Both the position numbers and the translations under genes were made by a program. Positions 16,748 through 26,439 of a DNA stretch of 64,000 bases are shown here, in pieces (the first letter of the stretch is position 1; every line of letters starts with the position of its first letter). The stretch lies in NCBI RefSeq assembly GCF_006968745.1, contig NZ_CP030118.1, forward strand, positions 7,528,253-7,592,252, read 5' to 3'. This stretch comes from Brasilonema sennae CENA114 (lineage in GTDB: Bacteria; Cyanobacteriota; Cyanobacteriia; Cyanobacteriales; Nostocaceae). The notes under the pieces are model-generated. The model worked only from the letters and a program-made list of their open reading frames with translations, searched no databases and was not told the DNA's origin.

Positions 16748-19735
16748 TTATCCCCGAATAAATTGCACATTGCGTAAAGGTTGTCGAATCCACTGATGAC
16801 GCTGATTTGGTACTTCTTGAAATCCAAAGCGATACAAAAGCTCAGTAATTGTATTTACTTCTATTCCCAAATTCATTGCCGCACGTTTAACATCAAACCG
16901 AACCTTCACCGGCAAATGCTGTCGTTGCTGGGCTAAAAGCTCGTTCATCGCGTCTCGGATGCTATCTGTGCTCATCTCGAAAAATTGGTCAGCCAAGGGA
17001 CTTTTAATGCGTTCGATCGCTATGCTTACAGCTTCTTGAATCGACCCTTTATTTTCCACAATCGTTAATCCATGTGCTAAAGCCATTTCGACGATGCGAT
17101 CGTGGATTTGTCGAATCATATCAAAATTAGCCTGATACCGTTTGGCACTTCGCTGCGTTGCTGACTCAGACCGAAGGGTAAAATGTTGCCAATGCTGTTC
17201 GTGATCAACTTGCACAATCAGCCAATCAACATTGAGGAGTTCAAAAATTGTCTCTGATAATAACCCCGGCATTAACCCTACACCTTCAATTAATGCCGAT
17301 GTGTTTTGTTTTTGTAATCGTTGAATGAGTCCTTCCACCCCGATCATCGTCAAAATTGCCTGATTATAATATAGTTGCATACTCCCCTCAAACGAGGACT
17401 GGTATAAAGCAGGAAACGCGTTTGCTGCTTCTTCTTCACCAAACAGAAAATCTAGAATCGCTTTGGTATTAGCTCGTCCAGCCTCATCAGTAGAAAATAA
17501 TTTTTGAATTCCAAAAAGTTGAGCCAGTTGCGTTGAAAGAGTTGATTTGCCCGAACCGGATGCCCCACTCACCAAAATAATCGTCGGCTTAGTCAAGTCT
17601 TTCCACTGTGGCAGATCATATAGCCGTCGCATCAATGTTCGCATAAATTCATAGAGATCCTCGCTTAGAAATTGTTCACGCACCTCGTCTAACAGGGGAT
17701 CTTGATACAAGGCGACTTTCTCCTGCTCTTTGAGAATCTTCCAATCGCGATACTGCTGGAAATAAATACTTTCTAACTGATGAATCTCCTGCTCCCATTC
17801 AGCAATCATGCGTTCTAAGGGCATTAAATCCATTGATATCTCTTGTGCATCTAGTTCTAACTGCTGATAGCATTCTTCTAGTTGACGCAATAAAAATGAT
17901 TGAGTTTGTTGTAAACTCGATGATTCCAAACTTAAGGTCAGCTTTTTTTGCAGCTGCTTAAATGATTCTTCAATCGGCTGCCACGGCACAACTCGCATCG
18001 ATTTCAAAACAGTAAGCTGTCGCAGTAATTGCTCCATGAATTGCTTGAGTGTTTCTAAATCCTCTACTTGAGTTTGCAATTGGCTTATCAAACCTTGAAC
18101 GATGGACTGACGGGACACATCCAAGACATCAATATAATCAACAATCTTGCGTTTAATCTCTGGCAGTAAGCTTTTCTTTAGGATAGACTCTGTTTGTTCT
18201 GTGTCACTTAAATGAGTTGCAATGTCTTGCGGTATTTCGCTTTCCTGTTGCGAAGTAGAAAAATCGCGGTTTTGGTTGAAAAATAGATCTGATGTCTCGA
18301 AGAGTTTCAGTACAATCTGACGAGCATCATCATAAGTGTATTCAGGTAATATGGCTAGTCTATGAATGAGAGCATACTGATAACTTACCAATTGACCAAA
18401 CTGAAAATGTGTCGCATAAAGCTGTTCATAATGTTGCTGAAGCAGCGTATAAATTTGCTTGTCTGATACTGCATCAATAATTGGCTGATGCTTTTTTGCT
18501 TGGGACCAATTCAGTTTTTCATGGCGAATGCGAAACGGCATCAACTGTTCAAGGGCAAGTTTTGCTCGCTCTCCTACAGAATTCTCAATCGCTGTGAGTT
18601 CTCGTAATGTTTGGACAACTTGCTTGAGTTGTTCTTGCTCTAAGAATTCTTTCAGAACGGGTTGGTCAGCTAACTTTTGCCCTTCGTTGGCATTATAATG
18701 AACTCCTAATATTCCTTCATATTTAAAGGCTTGATTTAAGTTTTTGACTTTATCATCTACAAAAATTGTTTGCTGCCCAATTCGTTCATACTGAGTCGTC
18801 CAAAAATCTAGCCATCGGCTGGCAAATGAAGTGACATCAACGGCAGCATAACCAAGTTCCTTTAATACTTGATTATATTGTGCGATAGCATACTGGCTCA
18901 CTTGCTCTAAGTTAATTCGTTGTTGCTCATATGCTACAAAGTTTTCAGCTTCTTTGTTTTCTTGAAAGATAGCTTGCCATAACTGAGAAATTGCCGAATT
19001 TGGTAAGTCTAGCTCTAACACGTCCTGAGCAAAGCGGTCAATAAAAGCGTGCTGTTTAAACGACAAATATATTTTGGGATTAGGTTTGCTAACACCAAAC
19101 TTCTCAGATACAATTTGAATCAGTCCTTGCAAATAATCGAACTCATCCTGTTCCAAGAAATATTCTATTTTTGCCATAAAATTATTAGTTAACCCATACT
19201 GGCGGATTCCTAGTCGCTCAAGGCGCTGCAATATCTCGCCAGTTTCATGCTTGGGTTCGTAATGACTGTAGTAGAGAATTAGAAAATCCCGAATCTCTTG
19301 ATTGGTAATCTCAATCTGTTCTTTTCCTGTAGCCGCAAACGCGGTATTAAACTGCCCAATTGAGTGAGCAGCAAATTGTTCCGGAGTTGCCTGACCAATT
19401 TTGAGAGCATCATAATTCACACCAGGAATCGGATCGCTTTTAAAGATAATCTGCCAAAGTTGGGTTAATTGTTCAGTGCTTAAATCAACTCCTTTTGAGC
19501 GTGTATATAGTTCAATAAAAAATTTATTATGTCCATCCATCAAGACACCGCCAAAATCCCAGGCGATCGCATATGTATTATGAATTCGTAAAAGAATCTT
19601 TTCAATTTGTTGTAATGCTTTAAGGCGTGAATCTTCTGTACCATTTTTGATAAAATTAACAAACTCCGGAATATTTTCCAGCCGATAACGGTCTTGATGC
19701 TGGTAAGCGAATTGTTCTTCAAGATTCTTTGGCAT
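16748..19735 (-). CDS. HAD hydrolase - coiled-coil - 2-phosphoglycerate-kinase-like P-loop fusion
   Basis: A 995-residue multidomain protein. Residues ~50-345 form a HAD domain: nucleophile D60 in WDFGGVLMDG, motif II at TNN183-185, Lys217 in SKPNPKIY, and motif IV at D327-D328. The +2 acid common in HAD phosphatases is Gly here, as in the DFGGV subgroup. Residues ~220-322 are an insertion resembling the first cap (83-138 versus 243-296), so the cap seems duplicated. Residues ~360-690 are helical and coiled-coil. Residues ~715-900 are a P-loop kinase with GASGSGKST (724-732), FSTDEAGR, LYQSSFEG and ALIEGVGLMPG, the order seen in 2-phosphoglycerate kinases and zeta-like kinases. The last ~60 residues are a separate small domain. 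The substrate is unknown. Confidence 0.72.
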   Translation of the reverse strand: MPKNLEEQFAYQHQDRYRLENIPEFVNFIKNGTEDSRLKALQQIEKILLRIHNTYAIAWDFGGVLMDGHNKFFIELYTRSKGVDLSTEQLTQLWQIIFKSDPIPGVNYDALKIGQATPEQFAAHSIGQFNTAFAATGKEQIEITNQEIRDFLILYYSHYEPKHETGEILQRLERLGIRQYGLTNNFMAKIEYFLEQDEFDYLQGLIQIVSEKFGVSKPNPKIYLSFKQHAFIDRFAQDVLELDLPNSAISQLWQAIFQENKEAENFVAYEQQRINLEQVSQYAIAQYNQVLKELGYAAVDVTSFASRWLDFWTTQYERIGQQTIFVDDKVKNLNQAFKYEGILGVHYNANEGQKLADQPVLKEFLEQEQLKQVVQTLRELTAIENSVGERAKLALEQLMPFRIRHEKLNWSQAKKHQPIIDAVSDKQIYTLLQQHYEQLYATHFQFGQLVSYQYALIHRLAILPEYTYDDARQIVLKLFETSDLFFNQNRDFSTSQQESEIPQDIATHLSDTEQTESILKKSLLPEIKRKIVDYIDVLDVSRQSIVQGLISQLQTQVEDLETLKQFMEQLLRQLTVLKSMRVVPWQPIEESFKQLQKKLTLSLESSSLQQTQSFLLRQLEECYQQLELDAQEISMDLMPLERMIAEWEQEIHQLESIYFQQYRDWKILKEQEKVALYQDPLLDEVREQFLSEDLYEFMRTLMRRLYDLPQWKDLTKPTIILVSGASGSGKSTLSTQLAQLFGIQKLFSTDEAGRANTKAILDFLFGEEEAANAFPALYQSSFEGSMQLYYNQAILTMIGVEGLIQRLQKQNTSALIEGVGLMPGLLSETIFELLNVDWLIVQVDHEQHWQHFTLRSESATQRSAKRYQANFDMIRQIHDRIVEMALAHGLTIVENKGSIQEAVSIAIERIKSPLADQFFEMSTDSIRDAMNELLAQQRQHLPVKVRFDVKRAAMNLGIEVNTITELLYRFGFQEVPNQRHQWIRQPLRNVQFIRG

Positions 19736-19853
19736 TTGTCACACAGCCTCAATGTAGTTAATGATGCTCTCAAGAAACACAGGGGTGTAAGGGCTTCGCC
19801 GTGAGCGCTCAGCCGAACGGTGTAGGGGTGTAGGGGAAAACTGTGTAGTCTTT

Positions 19854-20819
19854 TCAAGCCGGTCGTCCGGATGTAACAATAATATCCCTGTTGACTTTGA
19901 TGTAGCCCGACTCAATGTGGGCAAAGTGTGAACTCAACTGTTGATGGGCTTTCGGCAGTGCGTGGAAGGGAATTGATGGGTATAAATGGTGCTCCCCATG
20001 AAATGGCATATTCCACATTAAAAATCGCACAGGCAAAAGCGTCAGTGTTGTGCGTGTATTCGTGAGCAAATTCGCGTCAAGAGTGCAACCTGTATGTTCT
20101 GCCAGTAGAATAAAACGCAGAATCGGCTGACCAACAACGAGCGGTAGTAGCCAATAAACGATAAACCAAGGCTGTCTGACTGCAAATGAGAGGATAATTA
20201 CCACTGCATAAACAGCTAATTGCCAGCGAGTCGAGCGAATCACTTCACCTCGTGCTGTTTCTGGCACAAATGGACAATCGTCAAGTTGACCAAGTGCAGC
20301 GCGAAAATGCCCGCGTATCTTTCCTTTCCACCAGGGTAAACCACTAATTATTAACAAGTATTTACCCAGATTGCTCGGCTTGGGGTCAGTTAGTTCCGGA
20401 TCTTTGTCAGGAACGCGAGTGTAGAGGTGGTGCCATTTGTGGTAGTGACGGAAAAAAGTACTGTTGTAAAATGAGAGCAAGCCCGCACACCAAGCAACAG
20501 CATCATTCACAGAATTGTTCATGAAAACAGTCCTGTGAACGCATTCATGCATAGGTGCAAACATGGCAGCAATACTAAAGCCGTAAATTGCCAGTGCAGG
20601 TATTGCTAGCGACCAATTGCCAAAGTTTGTTACCCACAGGTAGCCACTGCATCCGATGACAGTTAGATGAAAAGCCAGTTGAACCAGCCCTTTGTAGTTA
20701 GAGCGCGTATTCAAAGCACTTAATTCTCGTACACTCAGAATCTGGCGGGGATTGTGGGGCTTATCGGCTGAGGAAGTCGATAATTCTGGTTGAGTCATTG
20801 CATCACTAGACATAATCAT
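19854..20819 (-). CDS. Fatty acid desaturase family membrane protein
   Basis: A 321-residue di-iron membrane enzyme. The three histidine boxes are present: HECVH (HX3H, ~92), HYHKWHH (~127) and HGEHH (HX2HH, ~272), with an extra His in ILLAEHTG. Four or more hydrophobic segments surround them (VQLAFHLTVIGCSGYLWV, LAIPALAIYGFSIAAMF, LAVYAVVIILSFAV, WFIVYWLLPLVVG). Family members desaturate or hydroxylate acyl chains or carotenoids; box spacing does not fix the substrate, and it is not obviously CrtR or CrtW. The start ATG at 20819 or the ATG two codons later are both possible. Stands alone. Confidence 0.83.
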   Translation of the reverse strand: MIMSSDAMTQPELSTSSADKPHNPRQILSVRELSALNTRSNYKGLVQLAFHLTVIGCSGYLWVTNFGNWSLAIPALAIYGFSIAAMFAPMHECVHRTVFMNNSVNDAVAWCAGLLSFYNSTFFRHYHKWHHLYTRVPDKDPELTDPKPSNLGKYLLIISGLPWWKGKIRGHFRAALGQLDDCPFVPETARGEVIRSTRWQLAVYAVVIILSFAVRQPWFIVYWLLPLVVGQPILRFILLAEHTGCTLDANLLTNTRTTLTLLPVRFLMWNMPFHGEHHLYPSIPFHALPKAHQQLSSHFAHIESGYIKVNRDIIVTSGRPA

Positions 20820-21034
20820 TATAATTAATCGTAATTAAACGTACGATACAAGAAATTTTTATCAAGTGTTGGTAAATTGAACCCTCTGCGGTCTAAAGAC
20901 ACGCAGAGGGGTAAGACACATCAAGTGAAATTTCTTGCTCAAATTTTTGGAGTCGCTGCATAATCAAAGCTTGCCAAATAGCACGTTTATCTCAAGAAAT
21001 TTTTGCAACACAACAGTCGCAACGCCTGTTAGGT

Positions 21035-22090
21035 TTAGTCAATATGGAAATCATCATTGTCTAATTCATTTATCGCGTCATCTCGTTGCTTCCTAGCTTG
21101 ATTTGCTATTTCATGAATATGGAGGGCACGAGCAACGCTTTCACAACAACGTTGAGTATCTTCATAACCTTGTTCAATCCAAGATTGAATATTTTTGGCA
21201 TCAAAGTCTATTAAGTCTTTTGCTAGACCTTGTTGACGTTTTATAAATCTTCCTGGACGAATTTCTAAAACAGTAGTGTTTGGAAAAGCCTTTGAAAAAG
21301 CATTACGATCCCATAAACTGCCATCACTTAAATGATTGACAATAATATGGGTACAATTTGCTAATTCAAGCAATGGAGTAATAGGAGTATTACCTTGAAC
21401 ATTTTTTATACCTCCTTGACCACCATCTGAATAGAAATAGTTAGTTTCATTCACCTCGATCTGTTTAGCCTTAAATAACAGGGGAAGAGCAGCTGAAGCA
21501 AGAATGGCTATGGGTTGTTGAGTTCGCTTCAGGGATTGAATATGTAAAAACTCAGAATGTTTCGTATTATTTAAGTTTACTGAAGCTATAATTGCAGAAA
21601 ATAAATCATTCAAGCTACCTTGACTTCGATATACGGAAACGTATAAAGGTAAACCTTTCTGAAGTTTTTCTAAGTCTAAATATTTATCTAACAACCTATG
21701 GATAGAACTTTCATCCCCCAAACCTATGTTTTCCGAAAATAGAGTCTCAAGATTGGCTACACTTGATAATGGATCACTTGTTCCAGCTATTAGTGGAGCA
21801 ATTTGACCAAGCAATATCCGACCAATGTAGTTAATTGTTTCTGTACTATTAATCTTGATCGGACTATTAGCAGCAAGTGAATCCCAAATTTCCTGTAAAT
21901 GTGTAAATGCTATTTTGAGATTGGGTTCTGCTGCTACAACTGCACCATTTAAAGCACCAATACTAGCACCAGCGACGGCATCAATTGAAATGTTCATGTC
22001 AGCTAGGTATTTAATCACGCCTACATGATATGCACCTCTAGCACCACCACCAGATAAAACCAAGCCTACTCGATAAGGTTTAGTAGTCAT
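21035..22090 (-). CDS. Patatin-like phospholipase
   Basis: A ~351-residue serine lipase of the patatin/RssA type. It has the oxyanion loop SGGGARGAYH (near residue 13), the nucleophile elbow GASIG (Ser ~43) and the partner Asp in DGG (~222), so the Ser-Asp dyad is intact. Patatins hydrolyse acyl ester bonds of membrane lipids. It is the last of three coupled genes: this ATG lies 11 nt inside the upstream gene's end, preceded by an AGGG element. An ATG ten codons earlier has no such site. Downstream of a dynamin-like GTPase and an RdcB-like protein, it could be the membrane-attacking effector of a GTPase-controlled system; this is inference. Confidence 0.9.
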   Translation of the reverse strand: MTTKPYRVGLVLSGGGARGAYHVGVIKYLADMNISIDAVAGASIGALNGAVVAAEPNLKIAFTHLQEIWDSLAANSPIKINSTETINYIGRILLGQIAPLIAGTSDPLSSVANLETLFSENIGLGDESSIHRLLDKYLDLEKLQKGLPLYVSVYRSQGSLNDLFSAIIASVNLNNTKHSEFLHIQSLKRTQQPIAILASAALPLLFKAKQIEVNETNYFYSDGGQGGIKNVQGNTPITPLLELANCTHIIVNHLSDGSLWDRNAFSKAFPNTTVLEIRPGRFIKRQQGLAKDLIDFDAKNIQSWIEQGYEDTQRCCESVARALHIHEIANQARKQRDDAINELDNDDFHID

Positions 22091-23030
22091 TGTTGCCCTG
22101 TATTCGTTTTTTGTTTTCATACATTAAATGGTTAATTGCGTGTTCTCCTGAAAAAACGCGAGGAAAATCATCAGGAAGTCCAGATTCAAGTAAGGCAGCA
22201 TTTCTAATCGCCCAAGTAACAGGAGTAGTTTGTCGATCTGCCCAATTGCTCAAATAGCTCAGCGCTTCACGCGATTCTTCAGGTAAATTCTGAATGGGAG
22301 ATAACCATTCTTTTGGAAACATTAACTGAGAAACATCACCTTTTAAATCCGTTTCCATCAGAATTAAAGCTTTATCACCTAACTGTTCCATCAGTTGACA
22401 CACTTCGCTTGTTCCAAATTTTTTTCGGCAGTAGATCCCAAACTTACCCCAGTAAAGTTCATCTATCATTAAATAGAGTCCTGCTAGCGGTGGATATTTC
22501 TTCGAGTACCTTGCTTGCCATTTGATAAATACCTGATCCAAATGAGCTTGAGCTGAGAGGTATTGAACTTCAGACTCTAATCTAGTCCAACGGTTCTCAA
22601 CTTGAATTTCAAATTGTTCAAGGCGTTGTTCAATCGCTTGCACATTTTCTGCTAGCTCGTTGTGTCGCTTTTGTAAGCGCATCAGACCTGTACGAGTTTC
22701 TGCTAACTTACCTGCCAAGCTAGTAACAGCAATATCACTTTCACCTTGATGGAGTTGAATATCCTGTAGCCAAACATAAACTGTGTTGAGGCTAGTAATT
22801 ATATTATGGTCAATGATTTGTTGACGTTGTGCTGTCTTACCAGTGATGGAATCCCAGATTCTTATGAAGAACTTATTGTTAGTTCGGTCACGGAATCGCA
22901 AATGATCATCAAGAACCTCAAGACCGTTGACATAATCGACTATTGCTTTTTCTGTTAACTGAGGATGTAGCTTTCGCAGTTGATCCAGTTTAGTTGGGTT
23001 GTCTCCATCATTTTGATTAAATTCTCTCAT
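22080..23030 (-). CDS. RdcB (YjcZ)-like coiled-coil partner protein
   Basis: A 316-residue soluble protein without a recognised catalytic motif. It has an N-terminal region (QLRKLHPQLTEKAIVDYVNGL, then FIRIWDSITGKTAQRQQII), a coiled-coil (~110-160, RLQKRHNELAENVQAIEQRL), and a C-terminal globular part (WADRQTTPVTWAIRNAALLE). Position directly after a dynamin-like GTPase and the RQ-containing N-terminal segment recall E. coli YjcZ/RdcB, encoded beside the dynamin-like CrfC/RdcA and acting on diguanylate cyclase DgcE. The assignment rests on gene order and remembered similarity, not a search. The ATG at 23030 follows the GTPase stop by one base, with GGAG upstream; an earlier in-frame start is less likely. 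Confidence 0.6.
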   Translation of the reverse strand: MREFNQNDGDNPTKLDQLRKLHPQLTEKAIVDYVNGLEVLDDHLRFRDRTNNKFFIRIWDSITGKTAQRQQIIDHNIITSLNTVYVWLQDIQLHQGESDIAVTSLAGKLAETRTGLMRLQKRHNELAENVQAIEQRLEQFEIQVENRWTRLESEVQYLSAQAHLDQVFIKWQARYSKKYPPLAGLYLMIDELYWGKFGIYCRKKFGTSEVCQLMEQLGDKALILMETDLKGDVSQLMFPKEWLSPIQNLPEESREALSYLSNWADRQTTPVTWAIRNAALLESGLPDDFPRVFSGEHAINHLMYENKKRIQGNNDY

Positions 23031-23031
23031 G

Positions 23032-25536
23032 TCACTCCAAATTCTGCTTGATGGATTCAACATCTTGTTTATGCAACTCTGCCCGGTCTTTCAATTCACT
23101 AATTCGTTGCTTTAGCTTATTCTTTTCTTCAACACTCAGTTGATGATTATCAATACTATCTTTCAAGTCTCCTCGGAATCTTTCAAGATAATATCTTAAA
23201 TCATTGAAATAGTCGTCTAATAGAGGTTTAATTTTTTGATTAAGTAAAGCTTGGTTGTTTGTGCTTAGTTCTTGAATACTACTGTCCAAACTTGTCAGCA
23301 CCTTTTTCCCGATATCTGCCACATCAACAACGTAGTAATTTATATCTTGTGAATGTTCATAAGACTCGTATCCCCAATCAGGCTTACTAAAAAAACTACC
23401 AAAAAATCGCGATACACGACCCCGCCAAAAACCTTTAACCTTCCTAGATCTAGTTTCTGATATTTTTTGACTAGAATTTTCTATGCTCGATAGCAAAAGT
23501 TCAGCAACATCAATATCGTTACTCTCAAAATCTAAGTTTGGAACATTAAAATCAACTAAAAAACCTTGATCTTTTAATCGATCTTTGGCATTATCTAGTA
23601 TTTTTCCCACCCTGTATGTCATTGTTTGAGTAACTGTTTGTTCAAAGCTATTTGATAAATAATTTAGTGCTGATTCTAGCTGTTTTAGATAATCATCGAT
23701 AATATAACTAATCGTTTGATTTAGTTGTGCTAAAAACTCATTCGCTTCGTTTTTATAATCGAATCGAATTTTTGGATTCTCCGGATTAAATGTATAATAT
23801 TTTTGTTGTACATTATCACTCTGGATTTTGTTCAGATGTTCTATCAGACGTAATTTTTTACCGAAGAATGGAGTGATCCAAAATTCATTAAGTCGTTTTT
23901 GAATTCTTTCTATTTCAGTTTCTTGTTTAAGTCTTTCTTGTTCTTTTTGCTCTAACTCCTGCTTTTCTTGTTTTTTTCCCTCATTAAAGTAGCCTTCCAA
24001 GGCTGATTTCAACTCCTGCTTCATCGTTTCATATTCTTGTTGAGCAGCTTCTAAAAATTTATTTATCAACTGTTTTAACTCTTGATCGGCTTTTGCTTCA
24101 GCATTTTCAATTTCTTCTATATCTTGTGCCAAACCATCTATCAGTTGCTCAATCTCTTCTACACTTTTAGTCAAAGCACCACGGCGTAACTCTAGAAAAT
24201 TCTCCAGTTCTTTTCCATGAACCAACAATTTTGCACTAGCAGATTGCATACTTATCAATGCAGCTGTACTTGCTGCTTTTAAAATTACTTCGTTGAGAAG
24301 TTGGTTAAAGTTGCTGCGAGTAAGTAGCGTTTTTGCGTTGTTACGAACTTCCTGTACATCCCGAATATCATCTTCCCAAGAAACACCAAAAGCCCGTAAA
24401 GCAAAATCTTCCACCCAAAAATTTTCTTTATTTCGATAATCTGGTAAGTCTTTATTTCCCTCAGTCTCGTTTAGGGCACGATTAGAGAGGTAAGCATTAA
24501 GAGCAGATACCGGATACACTCGATCCTCTCTAATTCGCCCTTGCAGAAAATTTTCTGCAGCATAACGCTTTACTTCCTCAAAGGTCATGCCGTTACGATC
24601 TTTTCGATCAAACTGATTGACGAGAACAAACAAACGGTCTCCAGTCTGCTCAATCTGGCTTACTAGTTCTTCACGAATTTGACCTTCCGCTTCAGATCTT
24701 AATTGAGCGTAATCGACAACTGCTAATACTGCTGATGCTCTTGCTATTTGAGTTCTTAGTACTTTGCGTAACTTTTCACCCAGCATCAGTTCATTAGGAC
24801 CAGGTGTATCTAATACAGCAAACTTTCCTGTGGTTAGTGGCTTTACATCAGCTAAATGGAAAAACTCTACTTCAATAATCGGTAAATCATATATATTTTC
24901 ATAGTCTTCAATGGGAATATTAACAGAGATCTTAGAGTCTATAGCTAACCGTATCAAATCATTAAAAAACTTTAACAAATTGAATATGTTCTCTTGCCCC
25001 TTATAGCGGTCTTGAAAATGATAAAATTTTTCCTCAAGAATGCTTTGAATTAGCTCTTTTCCATATTTGTCTTTATACAGTTCTACTGAGTCTAATTGGT
25101 TACTCTTTTTCAAATAAGACAATTTTTCCTTGATATCATGAACCATCTTTTCAATAGGCTGATATTTCGGAAAATATAAAACAGGTTCTTTTTGTCCTAT
25201 CTTATGCCTAATTAATGTTGGCAAGGAAGTCATTGGATGATTACGATTGGGTAATATCTCTGAGCCTACAATGGCATTAATGGTAGTTGATTTACCGGCT
25301 TTCATAGTGCCTATCACTGCCAAAACCATTTCTTGCTCGTTAACCTTTTGTGCTTCGTCATTAATAATCTTTTTCCATTCTTTCACTGTGTGGCTGTCGG
25401 TTCTTTGCTGTCCGTCCTCACTATTTTCCTTAAGTAAGTCAGGCATTTCCAGTAACTCATCTAGAAGATCATTCTGATTGCTAATCAGGCGTAGAATTTC
25501 TTTACAAGTTGCATCAATCAAATCAGTGTGCATCAT
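23032..25536 (-). CDS. Dynamin-like large GTPase
   Basis: An 834-residue bacterial dynamin-family protein. GTPase motifs in the numbering from this start: G1 GTMKAGKST (~77-84), the switch region NHPMTSLPT after it, G3 DTPGPNE (~243) and G4 NQFDRKD (~307). The rest is long helical stalk, including a highly charged coiled-coil (EGKKQEKQELEQKEQERLK), two segments flanking a basic stretch near 660 (KVKGFWRGRVSRFFGSFFSK) and a C-terminal coiled-coil. Dynamin-like proteins bind and remodel membranes. An AAGGAG site lies 6 nt before the ATG at 25536, so the start 17 codons upstream is rejected. First gene of a three-gene operon with an RdcB-like protein and a patatin. Confidence 0.88.
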   Translation of the reverse strand: MMHTDLIDATCKEILRLISNQNDLLDELLEMPDLLKENSEDGQQRTDSHTVKEWKKIINDEAQKVNEQEMVLAVIGTMKAGKSTTINAIVGSEILPNRNHPMTSLPTLIRHKIGQKEPVLYFPKYQPIEKMVHDIKEKLSYLKKSNQLDSVELYKDKYGKELIQSILEEKFYHFQDRYKGQENIFNLLKFFNDLIRLAIDSKISVNIPIEDYENIYDLPIIEVEFFHLADVKPLTTGKFAVLDTPGPNELMLGEKLRKVLRTQIARASAVLAVVDYAQLRSEAEGQIREELVSQIEQTGDRLFVLVNQFDRKDRNGMTFEEVKRYAAENFLQGRIREDRVYPVSALNAYLSNRALNETEGNKDLPDYRNKENFWVEDFALRAFGVSWEDDIRDVQEVRNNAKTLLTRSNFNQLLNEVILKAASTAALISMQSASAKLLVHGKELENFLELRRGALTKSVEEIEQLIDGLAQDIEEIENAEAKADQELKQLINKFLEAAQQEYETMKQELKSALEGYFNEGKKQEKQELEQKEQERLKQETEIERIQKRLNEFWITPFFGKKLRLIEHLNKIQSDNVQQKYYTFNPENPKIRFDYKNEANEFLAQLNQTISYIIDDYLKQLESALNYLSNSFEQTVTQTMTYRVGKILDNAKDRLKDQGFLVDFNVPNLDFESNDIDVAELLLSSIENSSQKISETRSRKVKGFWRGRVSRFFGSFFSKPDWGYESYEHSQDINYYVVDVADIGKKVLTSLDSSIQELSTNNQALLNQKIKPLLDDYFNDLRYYLERFRGDLKDSIDNHQLSVEEKNKLKQRISELKDRAELHKQDVESIKQNLE

Positions 25537-25589
25537 TTTTTCTCCTTGTTTACCAAGTTGCATGATTTCAACCGTGTTCTTGTCCACAT

Positions 25590-26285
25590 TTATGACTCGT
25601 GGCGACTAATGGTAAGATACTTTAAAGCTTTACGGAATAATCAATCATTCTGCCGCTTAAGTATCCCATTTGAGACTGAGCATAAGTTTGGAAACTTTTC
25701 CCTTCTCGTATATTCTTAATAGGTGCAGGCACAATCAACTTATGCACTTCTGGGGTAGAAATAGAAAAAAATGCCAAAAAATCCCTCACACGAAGGGCAT
25801 TACTGTGAACTACCCAACACCAATCCTGACGGGCTACGGCGTAAGCTTCCGACTTGATTGACCGTTGCCCCTTTCTCTTACGAGTAGGTGTTCTTATACA
25901 GACTTCATCAGCAGTAATGGATTCCTTCCGTTATTGTTTTGTAATATTCGTTCGCGCAGCGTGGCTGAAAGCCTTATGCCTTCATTCTTTATGTTCAATG
26001 ATGCGTGAAGAAAATTCACCGACTTCGCTACCTGTACTTACGATTGGGAAGGTTGATCGCCTCTATCTGACTATAGAGAACGCTGCGCCAACCGTATCGT
26101 AGAAATTGTGATGTACATTAACGATTACATGGGCGCAAGTCGTATCTTTATTCCGTAAAATGCTTCAGTTTATATAATAGACGCAGTGAATCTGGCAAGT
26201 TGCGCGGCACAACTGCTGTAAATGTGAATCGCATAGTTTGCAGGTATATGCCTATCTTCGATTCCGAGGATAGCAGCTTTTACCG
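25590..26285. other. Non-coding stretch upstream of the dynamin operon
   Basis: About 700 nt with no gene I can support. The 5' part should hold the operon promoter. The middle (25780-26110) is a mosaic with short frames on both strands and the palindromic TTCGCGCAGCG motif, which looks like decayed insertion or repeat material. Confidence 0.4.
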
Positions 26286-26351
26286 AACTGGTAGGGAAAT
26301 CCGAATCCCTGCTATCGGGTAATCAATGCTGCAAACCACGAGCGATCGCCC
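26286..26351. repeat. 66-bp direct repeat, copy 1
   Basis: Identical over 66 bases to 27505-27570 and in the same orientation. It starts AACTGGTAGGGAAATCC and ends in a HIP1 site (GCGATCGC) plus CC. The two copies enclose a toxin-antitoxin pair and an R1 repeat. Confidence 0.85.
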
Positions 26352-26439
26352 AAAGAGCAGACGCAATCATGCGTATCGCAGAAGTTATGAGGGAAAATTA
26401 GGCGATCGCTATTTTTATTTAAGTCCACGCAGGTGGTGA

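Noticed and set aside
25670..26102. Two short plus-strand frames upstream of the dynamin gene
   Set aside because: No motif, no start signal and interrupted repeat-like sequence; possibly remnants of an insertion sequence but no transposase motif was recognised.
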